A stretch of DNA of 64,000 nucleotides from Sanderia malayensis (GCA_013076295.1 RQOL01000554.1:1-64000); one strand, 5' to 3'. Counted from the stretch's first letter, positions 44,279 to 58,014 are shown. Notes: generated from the letters alone by a model not told the origin. Numbers and translations are program-made.

Positions 44279-47200
44279 TCAAAAGACGTTACCATTTCCT
44301 GAAAGTTCGTGTACTCTTCTCCAGGGGAAATTTCCAGCTAGAATGTCCTCTTTAATCTTCTTCGTCATTACAGAACAAGGGTCATTTAACTGCAAGCAAG
44401 ATTCGTATGAATCGATACAAAGCGATAAAGTTGCTTTTTCTTTTGAGATCAGTTTTCTCAAGACATGTCTCCATTTACTCCTGTCTAAACAAGAAGAGGA
44501 AAAGTACTTACGACACATGACAAACCAAAAACGTAAATGCTCCAGTCCCAGCGTTTAGATTCAAACTGTTACATGAATAAATCTGGGTGGGAAAGGGACC
44601 AAAACTATAATAATACAGGGAAAAGACTTCATGTGATAATGAATGTCACAAAATTATTCAAATCAGTAGATGCATCCGCAGAAGATGGTGGCTATTTCTA
44701 ATTTTCGTTTTTCATTAAGGTTTTCTGAAGAAAGCTCTAGGAATAATTTCCCTAGTAACGTATTGAATTCTAGCAAGTAAGAGAATTGCTTTCAAAGCTC
44801 CCCAATAAAAACAAAGAGCTGACAAAACGGTGACCAACTTTGCAAAGGTGTCTATTTAATCGAAAAATTAGTTTGGCTTCATACCAGCAATCTTTTTTAT
44901 CAAGAACGAATAATGCGACATATTGTAGCACATCTTCTCAATTTGTCTTTTGACCATGTCAATGATGCACATTATGAGTTCTCCATGTGCTGTATGGAAG
45001 CTGTCATCAAATGAATAGTATTTCTCACTTAATTGAGTCAAACGCGATACTCTTCCAGTTTTTGAAGATGGAATATCTTTAAAACGTAATTTGGAGATAA
45101 GAGGGACAGGCAACTGCTGAAGTTCCGGCAAAACTTGCACTTGTTGGTCTTCTTTCGACATCGCAGCTAGCAGGATGTATTCAGCCTTTTCACTTAACGT
45201 TGCATCCGTTTCTACTGAGTGATCCACTGAAAAAAAAATGAATTACTCTTATTACTATTATAAGTAATAAAACAATATAGGCATCAAAGATCAAAAGGCT
45301 CAATTCAGACACAATTCAGTGTGATTACCAGATGCCAAAAGCTTTATCTCTTCTATCCAAGAATGTACTTCCGCATCAGTTTCAGTTATACTCATTTCTT
45401 TAAAAGAACTCTCTATCTTTTCGGAGACAATCAGCAGCTCTTTGTTGGTCTACAAAAAAGGTCGTTAAACTCCTTAAAACAGTTCAAGTAACACAGTCCT
45501 TCATTTACAATTTTAACCGAAAGGAAACGCAGAAACAAGGTGTAACTATTCAATCATAATACTTAATCTTTTGAACTCGCGTTGAGTCAATTATGAAATC
45601 ATGATTAAGTATATTTTGCAGCTTGAAAATATATTTATAAGCAATATAATAAATTGTACTAAAACCGCTCTTAATACGGAAGTACCAAAATTGCATCATC
45701 TTATAAATCAATTAATTTCAATTACAAGCAATTTTGTCAAAATGCTGCCAGGAAGCTCACCTTAAGGTAGCGGGTGCAGAGGTCTTTTGGTAGTTTCAAT
45801 ATTTTTCTTTTATTCCAGGCCATCATGAACTCTGTCAATGCTTCTTACTCTGTCTAAAAATGTATGAACAATATTTGATATTTCCGAAAGAATAAATAAG
45901 GTTATGTGCATATACTATCAAAAATAACGTGACGCACAAATTTTTTCAATAAAGTTTTTCATTTTCGATTCATACTTTCTCAGATCGCTATTTTCATTCC
46001 ATGCTGACAGGAATTGCATGGTTGACGCAAATTGAAGTTACAATTCTCGCACAGGGGATCGTTAAAACATTAGGAAATAAACGCAAAACAGTAATGCTGA
46101 AAAGCATTCTACAATTCACTGAAAAGCAATAAAGATGTAACGAAGATTATTGGCATACTGAGCCAAAAAAATTTAGAATGCTGAAGCATCTAGACAGAAT
46201 ATGAGCGATGTTGCAGAGTCTTGTAAGAAAAAAACAAACCAAATATTAAATTCTTTAGGTTTATCTTCAGTGTTATGGTAAATGCAAACAAAAGCACCTC
46301 TAGATTCACTTACTTTCTGGCAGCATATGCTTTGTTGTGCTTCCTGTTCTCGATAAATAGCCGTTGACCTGTTCTGTTTCCTCTCCAGTAGATCTGCCCG
46401 CCCCAGTTTGCCATTCACCATCCCAGAGAACCTAGTTCAAGAAAATATAAAGATCATATGAATTCTAAAATGACAGCGCCAGCTAAGCTTCCCAGTGAAC
46501 TACATAACCACCATCTAATTGCTGTCACCTTGTTATAACCAAAATAAATCGACAGATAAGACTGTTGTCAAAAAATATTACGAAAACTGTGGCATTGGGC
46601 AACTATGTATAGATCTCTAGCTTATCTATAATAACTTAAAGGTTGCATACCAAATCTTCAGTTTTGAAAAAATTACTCCTCTCAATGCATTCTTCACATA
46701 CACGAAAGACACACAAAACTGTGCTAAATTAAAACAGTAGCCTACCTGACAGGAAGGAGCGTGTCCTTTTGCATGCATGATTGACAGGGCTGGCTTCATT
46801 TTTCCAGCTACTTCAGGTGCAACCTTCAGAACCCATGGCCAATATTTATCACACAACATCACAAAAGAAAAATTCCACATTTCTTGGAAGCAAGAAGCTT
46901 TTCTGCAAGAACAATGCATAACCATACAGCTCTCCTTGAAACATATTGACGGCTCTCTGACCAATGCTGTGGCGACATGAGACAATGTCTAGTCCAGTTT
47001 CATCAAGTGTTGAACGCTTGCGACCAATATTTGATGCCGCCTTCCAAGATGAGCTGCCGCAATCCTTATCACTGCTCTCCTGAAAGAAGAAAATCGTTAT
47101 TTGAGGATTACTACGTTTTTTCACATGAATTATAAATAGTACCATAAGTATGGCAAACATTGTTACAAGAAGTAAAACAAACACCATTCAACATATTAAA

Positions 47201-50200
47201 GAAGATAGCGCAAGAGTAGGATTCATTTCTCCAAATAATAAATAGGTTAGAAACACATACACAGAAATGGAGACATCACTTAGGATTTCACTTACACAAC
47301 AATAACACTTACACTAATAAAAGATTAAACAAGTAAAATGATTCTGTTGATGATGGTTAGGTCCCTTCATTGATCTCTCTCGATCATGATAAACCAGGTT
47401 TTTATCAAAAACATATAGATTTGCTTTTTTCCAACGTTTTTTCCGTGTTATACTAACAACCTAAGGGGACCATTATGGAAATAAGGTTAGCTTGACCTTT
47501 TAATGCTATTCCTGCCACTGTAATTAGGGGTGTTTTACTGTACATTTTTAACCTTGTATATTGTATTGTATCTGTTTTTACCTAATCTGTTTTGTAAAAC
47601 TTGTAAATAGTGGCAAATGATACGTAGATACATACATACATATGTTGTGTTTATTGTACTATCACACATAATATGATCACCTTAGCATTCACTCCTCCCC
47701 TGTATTGGTATGTCTCATTCAAGAATTCGAGGACACTGTCATTTTCTTCAATAAAGGCATTTCCATAGTAGTTCTCGTTTCTTTTCCTGATAAACGAAAT
47801 ATATGTTGTATAAGCAAACAGTTACATCAGGCATTATGCGGTTGTTTGTACAACCTAGCGTGAAACCAAACGCATATTAAAGTAAAATGAATTTTATTTC
47901 ATGCAGAATCAGAAAAGTATAAACAATAAAATGACCTGCAGGGAAATGGAATAAACTGAAATGCTACAGTCGTCACTCTCAGCCACATTTTATATTTTAC
48001 TGCATAATAGTGGCAAGTTTAATGTTACCTTCCAGCATTTTTATAGCGATATAATTTACAATTGCCGTCCACATGGCAAGAGTGTTGAGATATTGTACAC
48101 GGGGGGCAAACCATCCAATTTTTTCTGCTGCAGCTGTTCCAATTCATGATTCAAATATTTCCATTCTTTGAATGCTTTTGTGAATGTTTGAGAATGAATT
48201 TCTTTCAGCTGAAAAAATTCAATTATTGAATTTATCATTTAACTAACCAATGCGAGATTTTCCAGCAAAATATTTGGTAAATATATTCAATAAGACAAAT
48301 CTTATGTGATAATTTTGTGACAAAACAAATCTCTAAAAATGCAGATAACAAAGATCCCTTAACTCGACCTACACAACCAAACTGTTATACACACAGACTA
48401 AAAGACAGTTTAACAAGTAAACAAAAGTACAAACAACCCTGTTTTATATGTACATAAAATAAATGATTTCATATTATTTGTTATAAAAAGAAAAAAATTA
48501 TAAATACCCTTCCTCTCTCAGCTGAAATATCATTGAGCGATGACAGGAAAGCACTTTCAGAGGACCCTGGCATTCTCTTACTGAACGAATTCCACAATCT
48601 AAACACATCCTGGTCAAATAAGTATGTACACGCTTCTGGGCTACCAGGCCATAATCTGAACTTGATTAGGGTTTTCAGGTTAAATGGATCCCACTCATGA
48701 CAACAAGATTTACATAACATGAAGTATTTCTTCAAGTCAAATCTACCTGCAAATGTGGTAACAATCCATTAAATTTTGATACAGGAAAAATTTCAATAAT
48801 TTTTGTGAGGATATCACAATATTATAACAAAGACAAAATGGAAAACAAGTAGGCATGCGGACAAAAAAAACAAGGCATACCCTTAACAGTTACGATTATA
48901 CAATCTTCATCAACAATTTGACATTCCAGCTCTGAACTTTTACATTTAGGACATTTCTTAGAATGAAGAACTGGTCTCCGATCTAAGAACAGAAATAAGT
49001 TATACACAAAAGAACAAGAAGCTTTGACACAAAAACAGCACTTATTAAAATCAAACATACAACCAGATTTGTGTATACAAAAAAAGCAGAAAAATTTATT
49101 CTTTCATCAATAGAAATAACACCCTGAATGTAAAAATTATACATAGCACTTTCAGCGCCTTACCAATGTGAATTATATTGGCACTGGCAGCATCTTTTGT
49201 TTCCGATGGAAGCAATGGTTTATAAAAGCCATCCACCCAGCCGTCTCTGTCATGCAAAGGAAATTTCTCATGCACAAGTTCATCACATGAAATGCACAAA
49301 AACTTTGAATCAGCACAGTCTAGGCATCTTATTTCTGGATTCTTCACATTGCAGTTTTCGCATATATTCAAAGACCCACTAAAAGATTCTATCTCTAGGG
49401 CACACTCTGCAATATAATTTCTATGTTTTTCCCACATTGCTGATGCTTTCTCCAATCTGTCTGTCCACTTAGATGACTCAGATTTGTCTTTTTGAGATAG
49501 TGTCAGCTTTTCACATTCAGAAATCATAGCTTTAAGGTCTAAAAGATAAATTCAATAACTCCATGATGCAGAAGTTACATCAAAAATGAAAAAAATGATT
49601 ACAACTATAATCAAATTATAAGAATACAATTATAATTGAGTAGCAAAGAAAAAGACATGAAAGCACCATTAAAAATAACAAAATAGTAGCACAAGAATGA
49701 CAGTCAATGTGAGATGTCATCAAAACAATTCTCTGACAGAACATTTAGCAATAAAGGAATAATCTATACAGCACAAGTTTGTAATGCTTTTAATTATTGT
49801 TATTTTTTGCAATATTACTATTATCATCATGATTATGATCATTTGCTCTTACTATTGTCATCATTACAACTATTAGCCTCAGGAAGAGACAGAACTACTA
49901 TTACCAATCAAGAATAGAATTAAACCAGGTTATATTAGAACAAGAACCAGATTGCAGCAAAACAATTTTGTTTCAATAAAGCATACCTTTTTCATTATTC
50001 TCCAGTATATGCTCTGCATCTTTATGTGATCCTTCACTGTCAATTTCCATACACAATTGATGCTCTAAAAAATATTTAAAATATACTGTCAAAGATAGTT
50101 GCATCAAAGATTGGATTCTTTGATGAAAGAGGCTTTTTCAAAACATTTCATATTCACTGCCTGTTTTGAAATAGTTTCAAGCACCAAAAAACTAGTTGTT

Positions 50201-51984
50201 AAGCAAGGCACACTGTACACGGACTTGACATAATGAAAATCTCAAAAAAATACATCGAAACAAAGGGCCCAAACATTCCAGGAAAAAATTGTCCTACACA
50301 TATGCTTAATATTTCCTATAGAAATGAAAGAGCATAACTGTTATACTGAAAATAATTGATACTTTTCAAGCCATTCCTTTATGAATTCAGTACCTTAAAG
50401 TAGGATAAAATTGAATAACAGCTGAAGTAGTACACAATCTTGTGGTTGGGATCTTCTTTCATAATCAATTGTTGTTTTCATTCAAACCTTAACCAGAAAA
50501 TATCTGAGCATATTTTTACCTATGATGTGTTTTACTCAGGGAGATTAATTTAAAAATTAACCTGGGAATGAAGTTGTCATGTTTTCATTATTTTCCAGTT
50601 GAGACTTTTGCTTCTTTCTGTCACCATGTCTTCTTGGATTTGAAATTACTCTTTTACCAGTTTCTGAATCTCTTGCATACTCAACAACTATTTCCCTTTT
50701 CACATTCTTTTTCATCAATTTCTTTTTTGATGGCAGTGTCAATTCCAACACATCAGTGAGACAACGATCTGGATCTAGAATTCGACCTTTCTTGATTCTC
50801 CCACCTTTGGAAACATCTATAACAATAATCACATTTAACAATAAACCCACAAATAGTCTACAAAGTTTTTTATAACATCAGTGTATGAAAGTACACAGTT
50901 AGGCCATTAAGAGCTCACAAAAATAGTATAGGCCATCCACTTTAACACACAAAATGTAGTATTCCATGTGATTGGCAGCAAATTGTTTTTATTTTCACTT
51001 GGCAATCTGTGCCATTAAAAGCATACAGAATTCAAATTTTCCTTTCAATTTAGGTGAAGGTGAAGGTGAAATGGTTTTTTAGCGCCAGTCACTAGGATCT
51101 CAGTAGTAGGCTAACTGATCGAGACCTCAACCCTGGCTGTGATGCTACCGTGGCTGGGCTTGAACCCTGACCACACTGAGCTCTTGACACCACGGGTCAG
51201 CAGAGACTTCCACCCTGGCTGTGACGCTACCGTGACTGTGCTCGGCACGATGCCACAGCACCTTCAACCATCCTAGGTGTCAACCATGCGAGTAAATGCT
51301 GCCAACCTAAATTTGGGTCAACCTTCTTTGACCAAAGAAGAACCAGGCTTAAGTTTTATTATGTAGTGCCAATGTAATGTAGTGTTCCAGTAAGGATAAA
51401 CAGGGCTATAGACCAAAACTATAGAGTTCAGATATTTGAACATCATTGACCCCAGTCTGGAATTCCTGTAACAACCACACCCAAGCTGAAATTTGAGCTG
51501 CACCAAAAGGGCACCTGTGCACAAAAAAGTTTCCACTCTGGGCCAAGTGCTCAAAAATTTGATAAGCAGAATGTCTTAGATGATAAAATATTTTACCCCT
51601 GTACAAATCAATGGAAACAGTGAAAATTAACAAAACATACAAATTATTGGATTTTCAATCAAGCCTGCAAACATCCAGATTGATATTGATTTAGGCCTAG
51701 GCTACCTTGTTTGTGTTCTTTCGTTGACATTAATTACATATACAGACAGGTATAACAATACCAAGTATTACTTTTCCCAACTGAGCATTGGATGAGACAA
51801 GAGCCGCATATTGGGCAGCTTTAGTATAACTATAAGTTCCTAATTTTGCAAACGTATTGGCTGACTTTCCACTCTGGCCTGTCACCCTGCCGGAATCTTC
51901 TTTTTTAGAAGGCAGGCAGTATCTGGTAGATGTAGATGTAGATGAAGAGACAGGGCTACGGCGTATTTTATTACTTGGACTTCT
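44279..51984 (-). pseudogene. KDZ-type (Kyakuja/Dileera/Zisupton) transposase gene, multi-exon
   Basis: About 14 minus-strand exons with GT-AG sites: 51984-51772, 50816-50562, 50064-49987, 49538-49164, 48982-48881, 48746-48508, 48208-48029, 47786-47681, 47079-46746, 46431-46314, 45843-45761, 45449-45329, 45226-44885 and 44484-44279. In order they encode a basic N terminus, a CxC-type cysteine cluster (CENCNVKNPEIRCLDCADSK, then CISCDELVH), a second CxxC pair, and CKSCCHEWDPFNL. Then come the catalytic-core segments: VDGNCKLYRY, DETGLDIVSCRH with NMFQGELYGYALFL, CDKYWPW and HAKGHAPSCQ, followed by GAGRSTGEETEQVN. These are KDZ hallmarks of cut-and-paste transposases. Two probable frameshifts occur, in 48208-48029 and 47079-46746. 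No 5' start exon or element termini were identified. Confidence 0.8.
51040..51295 (-). repeat. SINE-like duplicated sequence with a B-box-like motif
   Basis: In the minus orientation the sequence contains GTCAGGGTTCAAGCCC, which resembles an RNA polymerase III B box. Around it lies a dimer of about 80 bp units sharing CACGGTAGC(G/A)TCACAGCCAGGGT. It ends toward a CACCTTCACCT simple repeat. This G/C-rich block stands out from its AT-rich setting in a KDZ intron. A tRNA-derived SINE is the best guess. I could not fold it as a functional tRNA. Confidence 0.45.
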
Positions 51985-52614
51985 CTATTAAAAACAAAAG
52001 GAGAAATCTTGCAAAGCGGCCTAAAAAACTCGGACGAATAGCCCTAGCCCTAATCTCCGGACGAAACTGGTTTCCTTCAATTCAGGATAGGATAGTTTAA
52101 GCTCTCGATTACAAAGGTCAGTTTTCACAGTAAGATACTGGTACGGGAGCTAAGAATATGAAAAGTGGGTTGAAATCAATAAGTTTCCAGGCTCGTTGCT
52201 GTGCTGACTACTAGTCAGTGACTAGCCATTTAGTGACTGAAAAGGAATAGGCCATTTAGGCCGGTAGGTTGAGACAGGAATGCAAGGGATAAATTTCAAG
52301 TTAGAAAACTTACTTACCAGCAGCTGCATTATCCCTGTCCATTTCCAGTAAGCTAAAGTCTGAAGGTAGGTAAGGGAGTACCTAACAAAAATAAATCGCA
52401 ACATAAGGAGTGTCCGAGAGCTGTTACCGGACTGCTGTGCATGGCATTGACTAGGCCTACCTGACATTTGCGTGCGATGTTTTGTTAAAACAATTTGTAT
52501 TGAGTTGGATTTGATTGAACATTGCAGCCAATTTTTAACTCATATCATTAAAATCTGAGGGTAATGTGCATTTAACGATTATCGTTAAATTCTGCTGCGA
52601 GTATGGGTTGAGAA
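51985..52614. other. 5' region of the KDZ gene, no confirmed exon
   Basis: The KDZ start exon should lie here. A minus-strand ATG frame at 52222-52467 (MSGRPSQCHAQQ) is a candidate start, but the splice connection to 51984 is not clear. Confidence 0.35.
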
Positions 52615-52794
52615 TTGAGACCAATTCTATTACTCATGCTATGCAATGTTGTCTTTTTATGTACTCTACGAGTTGTGGCCGAAGGACAGGGATATTAAAA
52701 ACTTAAAGGACTTTTCATTTGGTACTCGTGCTGCATCAGAAGCAGGCAGTCAACATCAGAATATCGATGCGCAAATATAATGGTCTTGGAGAAT
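52615..52794 (+). repeat. 180-bp direct repeat, left copy
   Basis: The block TTCTATTACTCATGCTATGC through ATCGATGCGCAAATATAAT is repeated at 57425-57605 in the same orientation with few differences. It directly abuts the truncation point of NUDT6-like copy C, so it marks a duplication or insertion breakpoint. Confidence 0.85.
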
Positions 52795-53345
52795 GACTTG
52801 CATATTTCTAATATTGTTATATATGCTGCCATAAAAGCCCCTCTTTTTGTTACGTTCCCATCTCTAATAAGCTTCTTTTTTGAGTTGAGATTTTGAATCA
52901 GGCCCCCCTCTCTGTTGAGCCAACCTCCCAGGGCTAAAAAGAGCTGTTTCTGTATTATTGTAGTTATCTTTACTTCAGGTGATACTGTGATAAGAGAAAT
53001 TAAGGAAGAAACTGGCATCGAAGCTGGTGAGTCTGAGTGGTTGACTTTGATTCCATTTACTATAACTTCTTCCTTATGTTCCAGCTGTAATATCTCTCTG
53101 TTCTCCAATCCTTTCTATTTTCGCTGTGTCATTAGGAGCAAATGCTGCTTGCTTTTAAAGCAGTGCTATTCTCCTTTTATGTAATTTGGTGATGAAAGAG
53201 TTGCAATAAGAAATAAACACACAGTTCAGTTCAATGTCTGCCTTATTTTCATAGCAAATCAACTATTACAATTATAAGTCAATATTGTGATTTACTATTC
53301 TGATAAATAACCTTATAAATTGAGTTGCCTTATAAAATATTTGCC
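52795..53345 (+). pseudogene. NUDT6-like fragment, copy C (Nudix exon only)
   Basis: Homology with copies A and D starts abruptly at about 52795 in the intron before the Nudix exon. Exon 52979-53026 encodes DTVIREIKEETGIEAG with an intact Nudix helix, bounded by CTTCAG and GTGAGT. The preceding exons are absent, so no functional enzyme can come from this copy alone. AATAAA-containing sequence follows at about 53208. Gene X starts about 240 bp downstream in tail-to-tail orientation, as in the inverted locus at 32 kb. Confidence 0.8.
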
Positions 53346-53463
53346 ATTCATAATAAATACATTACTTTAAAACCTAGGATTATCTATATATGTAATTAAA
53401 TAAATTTAAAGTTAAATTTAAGAAGCAGTTTGTGAGCTGCATTTCATTGTCTCCTGAGTTCCA

Positions 53464-56400
53464 TCATAGATTTAATTTAGAAAAATGCATCTTTTTGTTT
53501 GCTTCATCTTTGGCTTTCTTTTCAATGACCAGGTTCTCGAGCTTCTTCTTTCTGATCGATTTGCATTCATTGCAGTTGGAGTCGTATCTCTTCACGTCAC
53601 TGTTGCTTTGATGAGCTTCGCATAACTTGACTCTTTTGGCCAATGGCGGAATGCCAATTGCAATTTGTTTTGTTGTCGTGGAACTTATTTGAGCTTGTTC
53701 CTCCTTTCCACTTCTTTTTCTTTTTTTAGATGCCTGTAGGGAAACTTTAGATACGGTTTTCATAGCTTGGCTGGTCGCTGGAATGACACTGTTTGGCATT
53801 CTTTCCTTGTTTATGCTTGGCCCTCTTTCATTGTGCTCTTTCGTAGCCACAGGCCTTGCTGTTCTACAAGTATTACTGCTGAATTTTGGCGTGGCTGATT
53901 GTGAGATAATGGCTGGAACAGCTCTGTTGGTCGATGTAGCAGCAGTTTTAAATCGCTTATTATTTGCTTGATCAGCCATCCTTAATTTACTGGCATAGCA
54001 ACGGATAAAGCCAGTGCCAAATGTCACTTGTGACATTCTTTTGGTTGTTCCAAAGTATCCTGTGTCTACTGCAACCTTTTTTGCATCGCTAGCATTGTCC
54101 TGCACCAAGCCCTGCCTTTTTGGAATTGGAATTAATGATGTAGTCTCCTTTGTCTTTGCAGCAGCATTTCCTTGCAATTGATGGCTCGCTGATTTAGTTG
54201 GCTTTGGAGGAGCTGGCTCTCTAAACGTAAGTGTTGCGTTGTCATTCTCAGCTTTCCGTTGTTTTCCAAATTGAATTTCAAGATCCTTATCCCTTCTGTA
54301 TTCTGAAACTGGGATTTTGCTTTTTGCTTCATTTTTCTTTTTTGACAAATAGATTTCCATGATCTTTTTTGTGTTGGTATTGAACTCTTCTGCCACTCTT
54401 TTCCTTTGCATTTCTTCTTCTTGATCGGGCGATAACTTAATTCTTTTTGCTTCTGCTCGATGCTGTTGATAAACAACTCTTTTCTTCAAGCTGCCTTGCC
54501 TATATTCTTTGTACACCAAAGAAATTGATCTTTTCATCGACTGTGGTGCCTTGTGATTCATTGTCAACCTTTGATAATCTTCTGGCATCTCAGCTTCAGG
54601 TTCAATTAATTGCTTAGCTTCTTCGACTTTTGCATTCTCAATACTTGTCATTTGTTTTGATGACTGGCATTGAGAATCGCTTCTTTTTCTCGACCAGTAT
54701 TCAGCAAGAGTTATTTTTCTCACCTGTGCTGAATGCACATTAGCATTGCCAGACGAAGAACATGTATCTTCTTTGTTTTCTGCCATAGAAGATAGCTTTG
54801 TTGGCGGACACCTCCTCTTTTCTGGTTTCTTTGATTTCTTTTCTTTTCGCTTGTTGTTGTTTCTCTGCAGACATGCAAGGCTGTCTTCTGAATCATTTAA
54901 GTATTCTTCCTCAAATTTTAGGCTTTCCATTCTGAATAGGTGAGATGTTCTGTCGTAGCATGCTTGTGCTTCCTTGTATGTTCTTGTTTTGCAGGAAGCA
55001 ATTACCTCGGTCAGATCATCTCTTATCTCCAGTAGTTTTTTAGAGCATGTTCTCGTATTAAAATACGAGTTTCTATGGAATATTTTGATGTCTTCTGCCA
55101 GTCTTTCGACATCATCTTGTGACTAAAATAGATAATTTGTATTGCTTTGATACTGAACATAGCCCTAGATACTTTCACATCATTCGCCTTCTTGTTAACA
55201 TGCATTAAAAATAGTGAAGAAATGCCTACCATCAATGTTATTCCATAAAAGAACCTGTCCCAAGTTTTCATGATCCTTTTGACATATGCTGCCAGGTCCA
55301 GAATCTTGTTCCGGACACTCATATGGTAGCTTGCAATCTATAAATGGGAAATAGTTGTACATAAGATCTACAGGTTGTTAAATGTCTAAACCAGATGACA
55401 GATTTGTAATTATAGATTATTTTTATTGTGCATTGGAATTAACTTGAGTTCATCATCTTACCATTGAATAAAGGTCTGCATGGTGCTCTAAGATCTCATT
55501 GACATGATCTTTGATCTGTTTTAGAGTAAGAGTTATATCAAGCACTTAAACTGAATGCAAAGAGAATTAAAAGGAACTATAAAAGTCAACTGGAGCCATG
55601 AAAATATGAAATATAATGTACCTTATTGAATGCAAACTTTCGATAAGTAGGCATTTGCATTTTCTTCATGTTGCCCTGCTGATCATCTCTGACTTCTGTC
55701 AGATCAGCCAATCTACTATAGAGGCAATCTAGAGAAACAATGCTTATGTATTTATTTATTTCTGTTCAACTGATGCAAGTGTAGAACTAGCTTCTGCAAT
55801 AAGCACGTTTACTTGTTAAGCTGAGTGACCTGTTATATAGAGTTATATGTTACCTATATTAAGCAATAAGCTGTTAAACATTCTCCAAATCTTATTGCCA
55901 TTAGTTCGTTGCAGATAGTAAAGCTAATAATTAAAAGTTAAAAAGAATATTAGTGATAATAATGACTCATAATAACATGGTAATGATCAATTCGTTAAGT
56001 TAAATAAAAAGTACTACAATTTAGGCTTAATGATTACAAATGATTGCAAATAAGTCAAATTGATTTTGTTAATCTGGGTGTTATGCTAGCTTGCTAAGCA
56101 CTTTGGGATAGGCGTCAGACCTAGTGATTGGTCTTAGCAACAATGGCTAATTAATAATGGCGCATATCGCTTTCCATATTTTTATGAAATTATTTCTACC
56201 AATAAATACTTCTACATATTAAAGTTCTGGTTTGTGTTTGGTCAGTACGTTTCTTAACAATATAAATACAAGCTATTTCGTTATTTCTGTGAAAGTTTTA
56301 AGAAACGCTTCCGTGTTTTAGCAAAAAGCAATCTCTTTTTTTCTTATAAGACTTTAAAGTTACCGAAAAACGTGAAATTCTTCGCAGCAAAGGTTGAAGG

Positions 56401-56620
56401 TGGGTCGGTATTTTCCAACAAGTTAACGGAGAACAATATGCTCCAGTTTTTGGTCATTCATTTCGTACAAATGTTCATGTGCAGAGAAATGTTCTTTAAA
56501 ATTTATGCCAATGTTTGTTAATCAATTGATTAGTCCTACCTTCTCCTCGGCATAATATTGTGATGGTTTTTCAAGCGAAGCTTTGAATTTAGCGATCGAT
56601 TTTCGAATGCTGTATTCCAT
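53464..56620 (-). CDS. Gene X copy 2 (intact): unknown lysine-rich protein
   Basis: Minus-strand exons are 56620-56540 (27 codons from ATG), 55728-55622, 55515-55462, 55337-55230 and the long 55122-53464 (552 codons). The last four join in frame to about 640 residues. Linking exon 1 needs an additional exon (56500-56380 is a candidate), because its phase does not match. The N-terminal 150 residues are predicted helical (EILEHHADLYSM, MKTWDRFFYG). The rest is basic and low complexity, with KKKATP-like stretches, an ITLAEYWSRKRS motif, and a final CEAHQ/CNECKS cysteine pair followed by a charged helix. I do not recognise the family; nuclear localisation is plausible from its lysine content. This copy lacks the stops found in copy 1. 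Confidence 0.72.
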
Positions 56621-56835
56621 CTTCAAATTTCGACTTTTGATGTTCAATTTATCCCAAATAAATGGAAAAATTTATTGTTTAGCGATTGAAATTGAATAGG
56701 GTCTCTCCTGTGTGCACTTTGGAAATTGCGAAATTGCAACTGAATTTGTGATGGTTGTTTATCTTATATATCTATAGCAACATTATTATTCATTTGACGT
56801 CATAAACAATGAAATGCTGGTATGGTTTATGGCCA
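56621..56835. promoter_or_regulatory. Promoter region of gene X copy 2
   Basis: Inverted counterpart of 29058-29258, including the CRE TGACGTCA at 56795-56802. Homology to the left copy ends a few bases past an ATG at about 56816, where the 29 kb copy begins the acidic ORF. A TATA-like TATATATCTATAG lies near 56765. Confidence 0.55.
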
Positions 56836-57424
56836 CACTGCGACAACCGCTGCTTAAATTCACAACACAAATCATGCCTTGCGAGATTTTTACTGAATTT
56901 TTTTTATACAATTTTGCCTACGTTATTTTTGGGAGAAAACCTAAGAACCAAAGTTTACTTTTTTTATATTCTTTATCATTAAGCATTATATAGTTGATGA
57001 ATACTTTTAAATAACTGTTTGCTTTCGTAGAATTCAAAGCATTGTTGACATTTCGACAGCAACATGGTGTGGTTTTTAACATGTCCGATCTGTACTTCAT
57101 ATGTCGCCTTCAACCTTTGACATTTGACATCAAGATATGCGAAACTGAGATTGCCAAATGCGCATGATTACCACTTGATTATCTGTTCCAATCCAAAGAC
57201 TCAACACCGTTTACAAGGCGTGTCGCTGCGCTGGCTTTATCAGGTTTGAAAAATGGCTATTGTACCAGAGCGAATGACTAGTTGGATTCCACCTTATGAT
57301 AAAACATTCAATATTTTTCATAGACCTTTAAAACCTTAATCTTCTCTTATTCATCACATATGGATCTTGCGTATGTGTTAGCGTGTTCACTGACCCATAT
57401 ATATGAAATGGTTACCCCAGAAAT
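56836..57424. other. No supported feature
   Basis: Sequence unique to the right-hand locus between gene X and the 180-bp repeat. No exon recognised. Confidence 0.4.
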
Positions 57425-57605
57425 GAAACCGATTCTATTACTCATGCTATGCAATGTTGTCTTTTTATGCACTGTACGAGTTGTGCCCGAAGGACAGGTA
57501 TATTAAAAACTTAAAGGACTTTTCATTTGGTACTCATGCTGCATAGAAGCAGGCAGTCAACATCAGAATATCGATGCGCAAATATAATGTTCTGGGAGAA
57601 TCTGG
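57425..57605 (+). repeat. 180-bp direct repeat, right copy
   Basis: Second copy of 52615-52794, same orientation, 4.8 kb apart. Together they flank copy C plus gene X. Confidence 0.85.
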
Positions 57606-58014
57606 TACTGGTTTGTGGGACTTAAAATTGGCCCACGGCTCTAGCCCCTGACATAAAACTTTGAACACAAGATAAATCATAAATGAAACACATGGTTATG
57701 ACTGAACATAGCTACTTTGCATATATGATTAAAAACGCATGCTGATATTAAAAGTAGAAACTTGTAAAACCTTGCAATAAATATTAAAATTGTCACACTT
57801 GAAATTCAAGTGGATTAAAATTTCAAAGCGAGGTTGCACTGCGCCGCTCGCACTCAATCAAAAAAGTGACAAAAACTTTTAGTAGCCTTTGGCTTTTAAA
57901 ATTGCTTTCGCCTGCTATTCTGGAGTATTCTACCTGGAGACCTGCCTGAATGTTTTAGGTATTACATGATGAAGACTTTTATTTTTTAAATTTTCTAGCT
58001 GTAGCTTGAACATT
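57606..58014. other. No supported feature
   Basis: AT-rich spacer before the start of homology to NUDT6-like copy B. Confidence 0.4.

Noticed and set aside
51168..51183. tRNA gene suggested by a B-box-like motif
   Set aside because: No cloverleaf could be formed; kept only as a SINE-like repeat.
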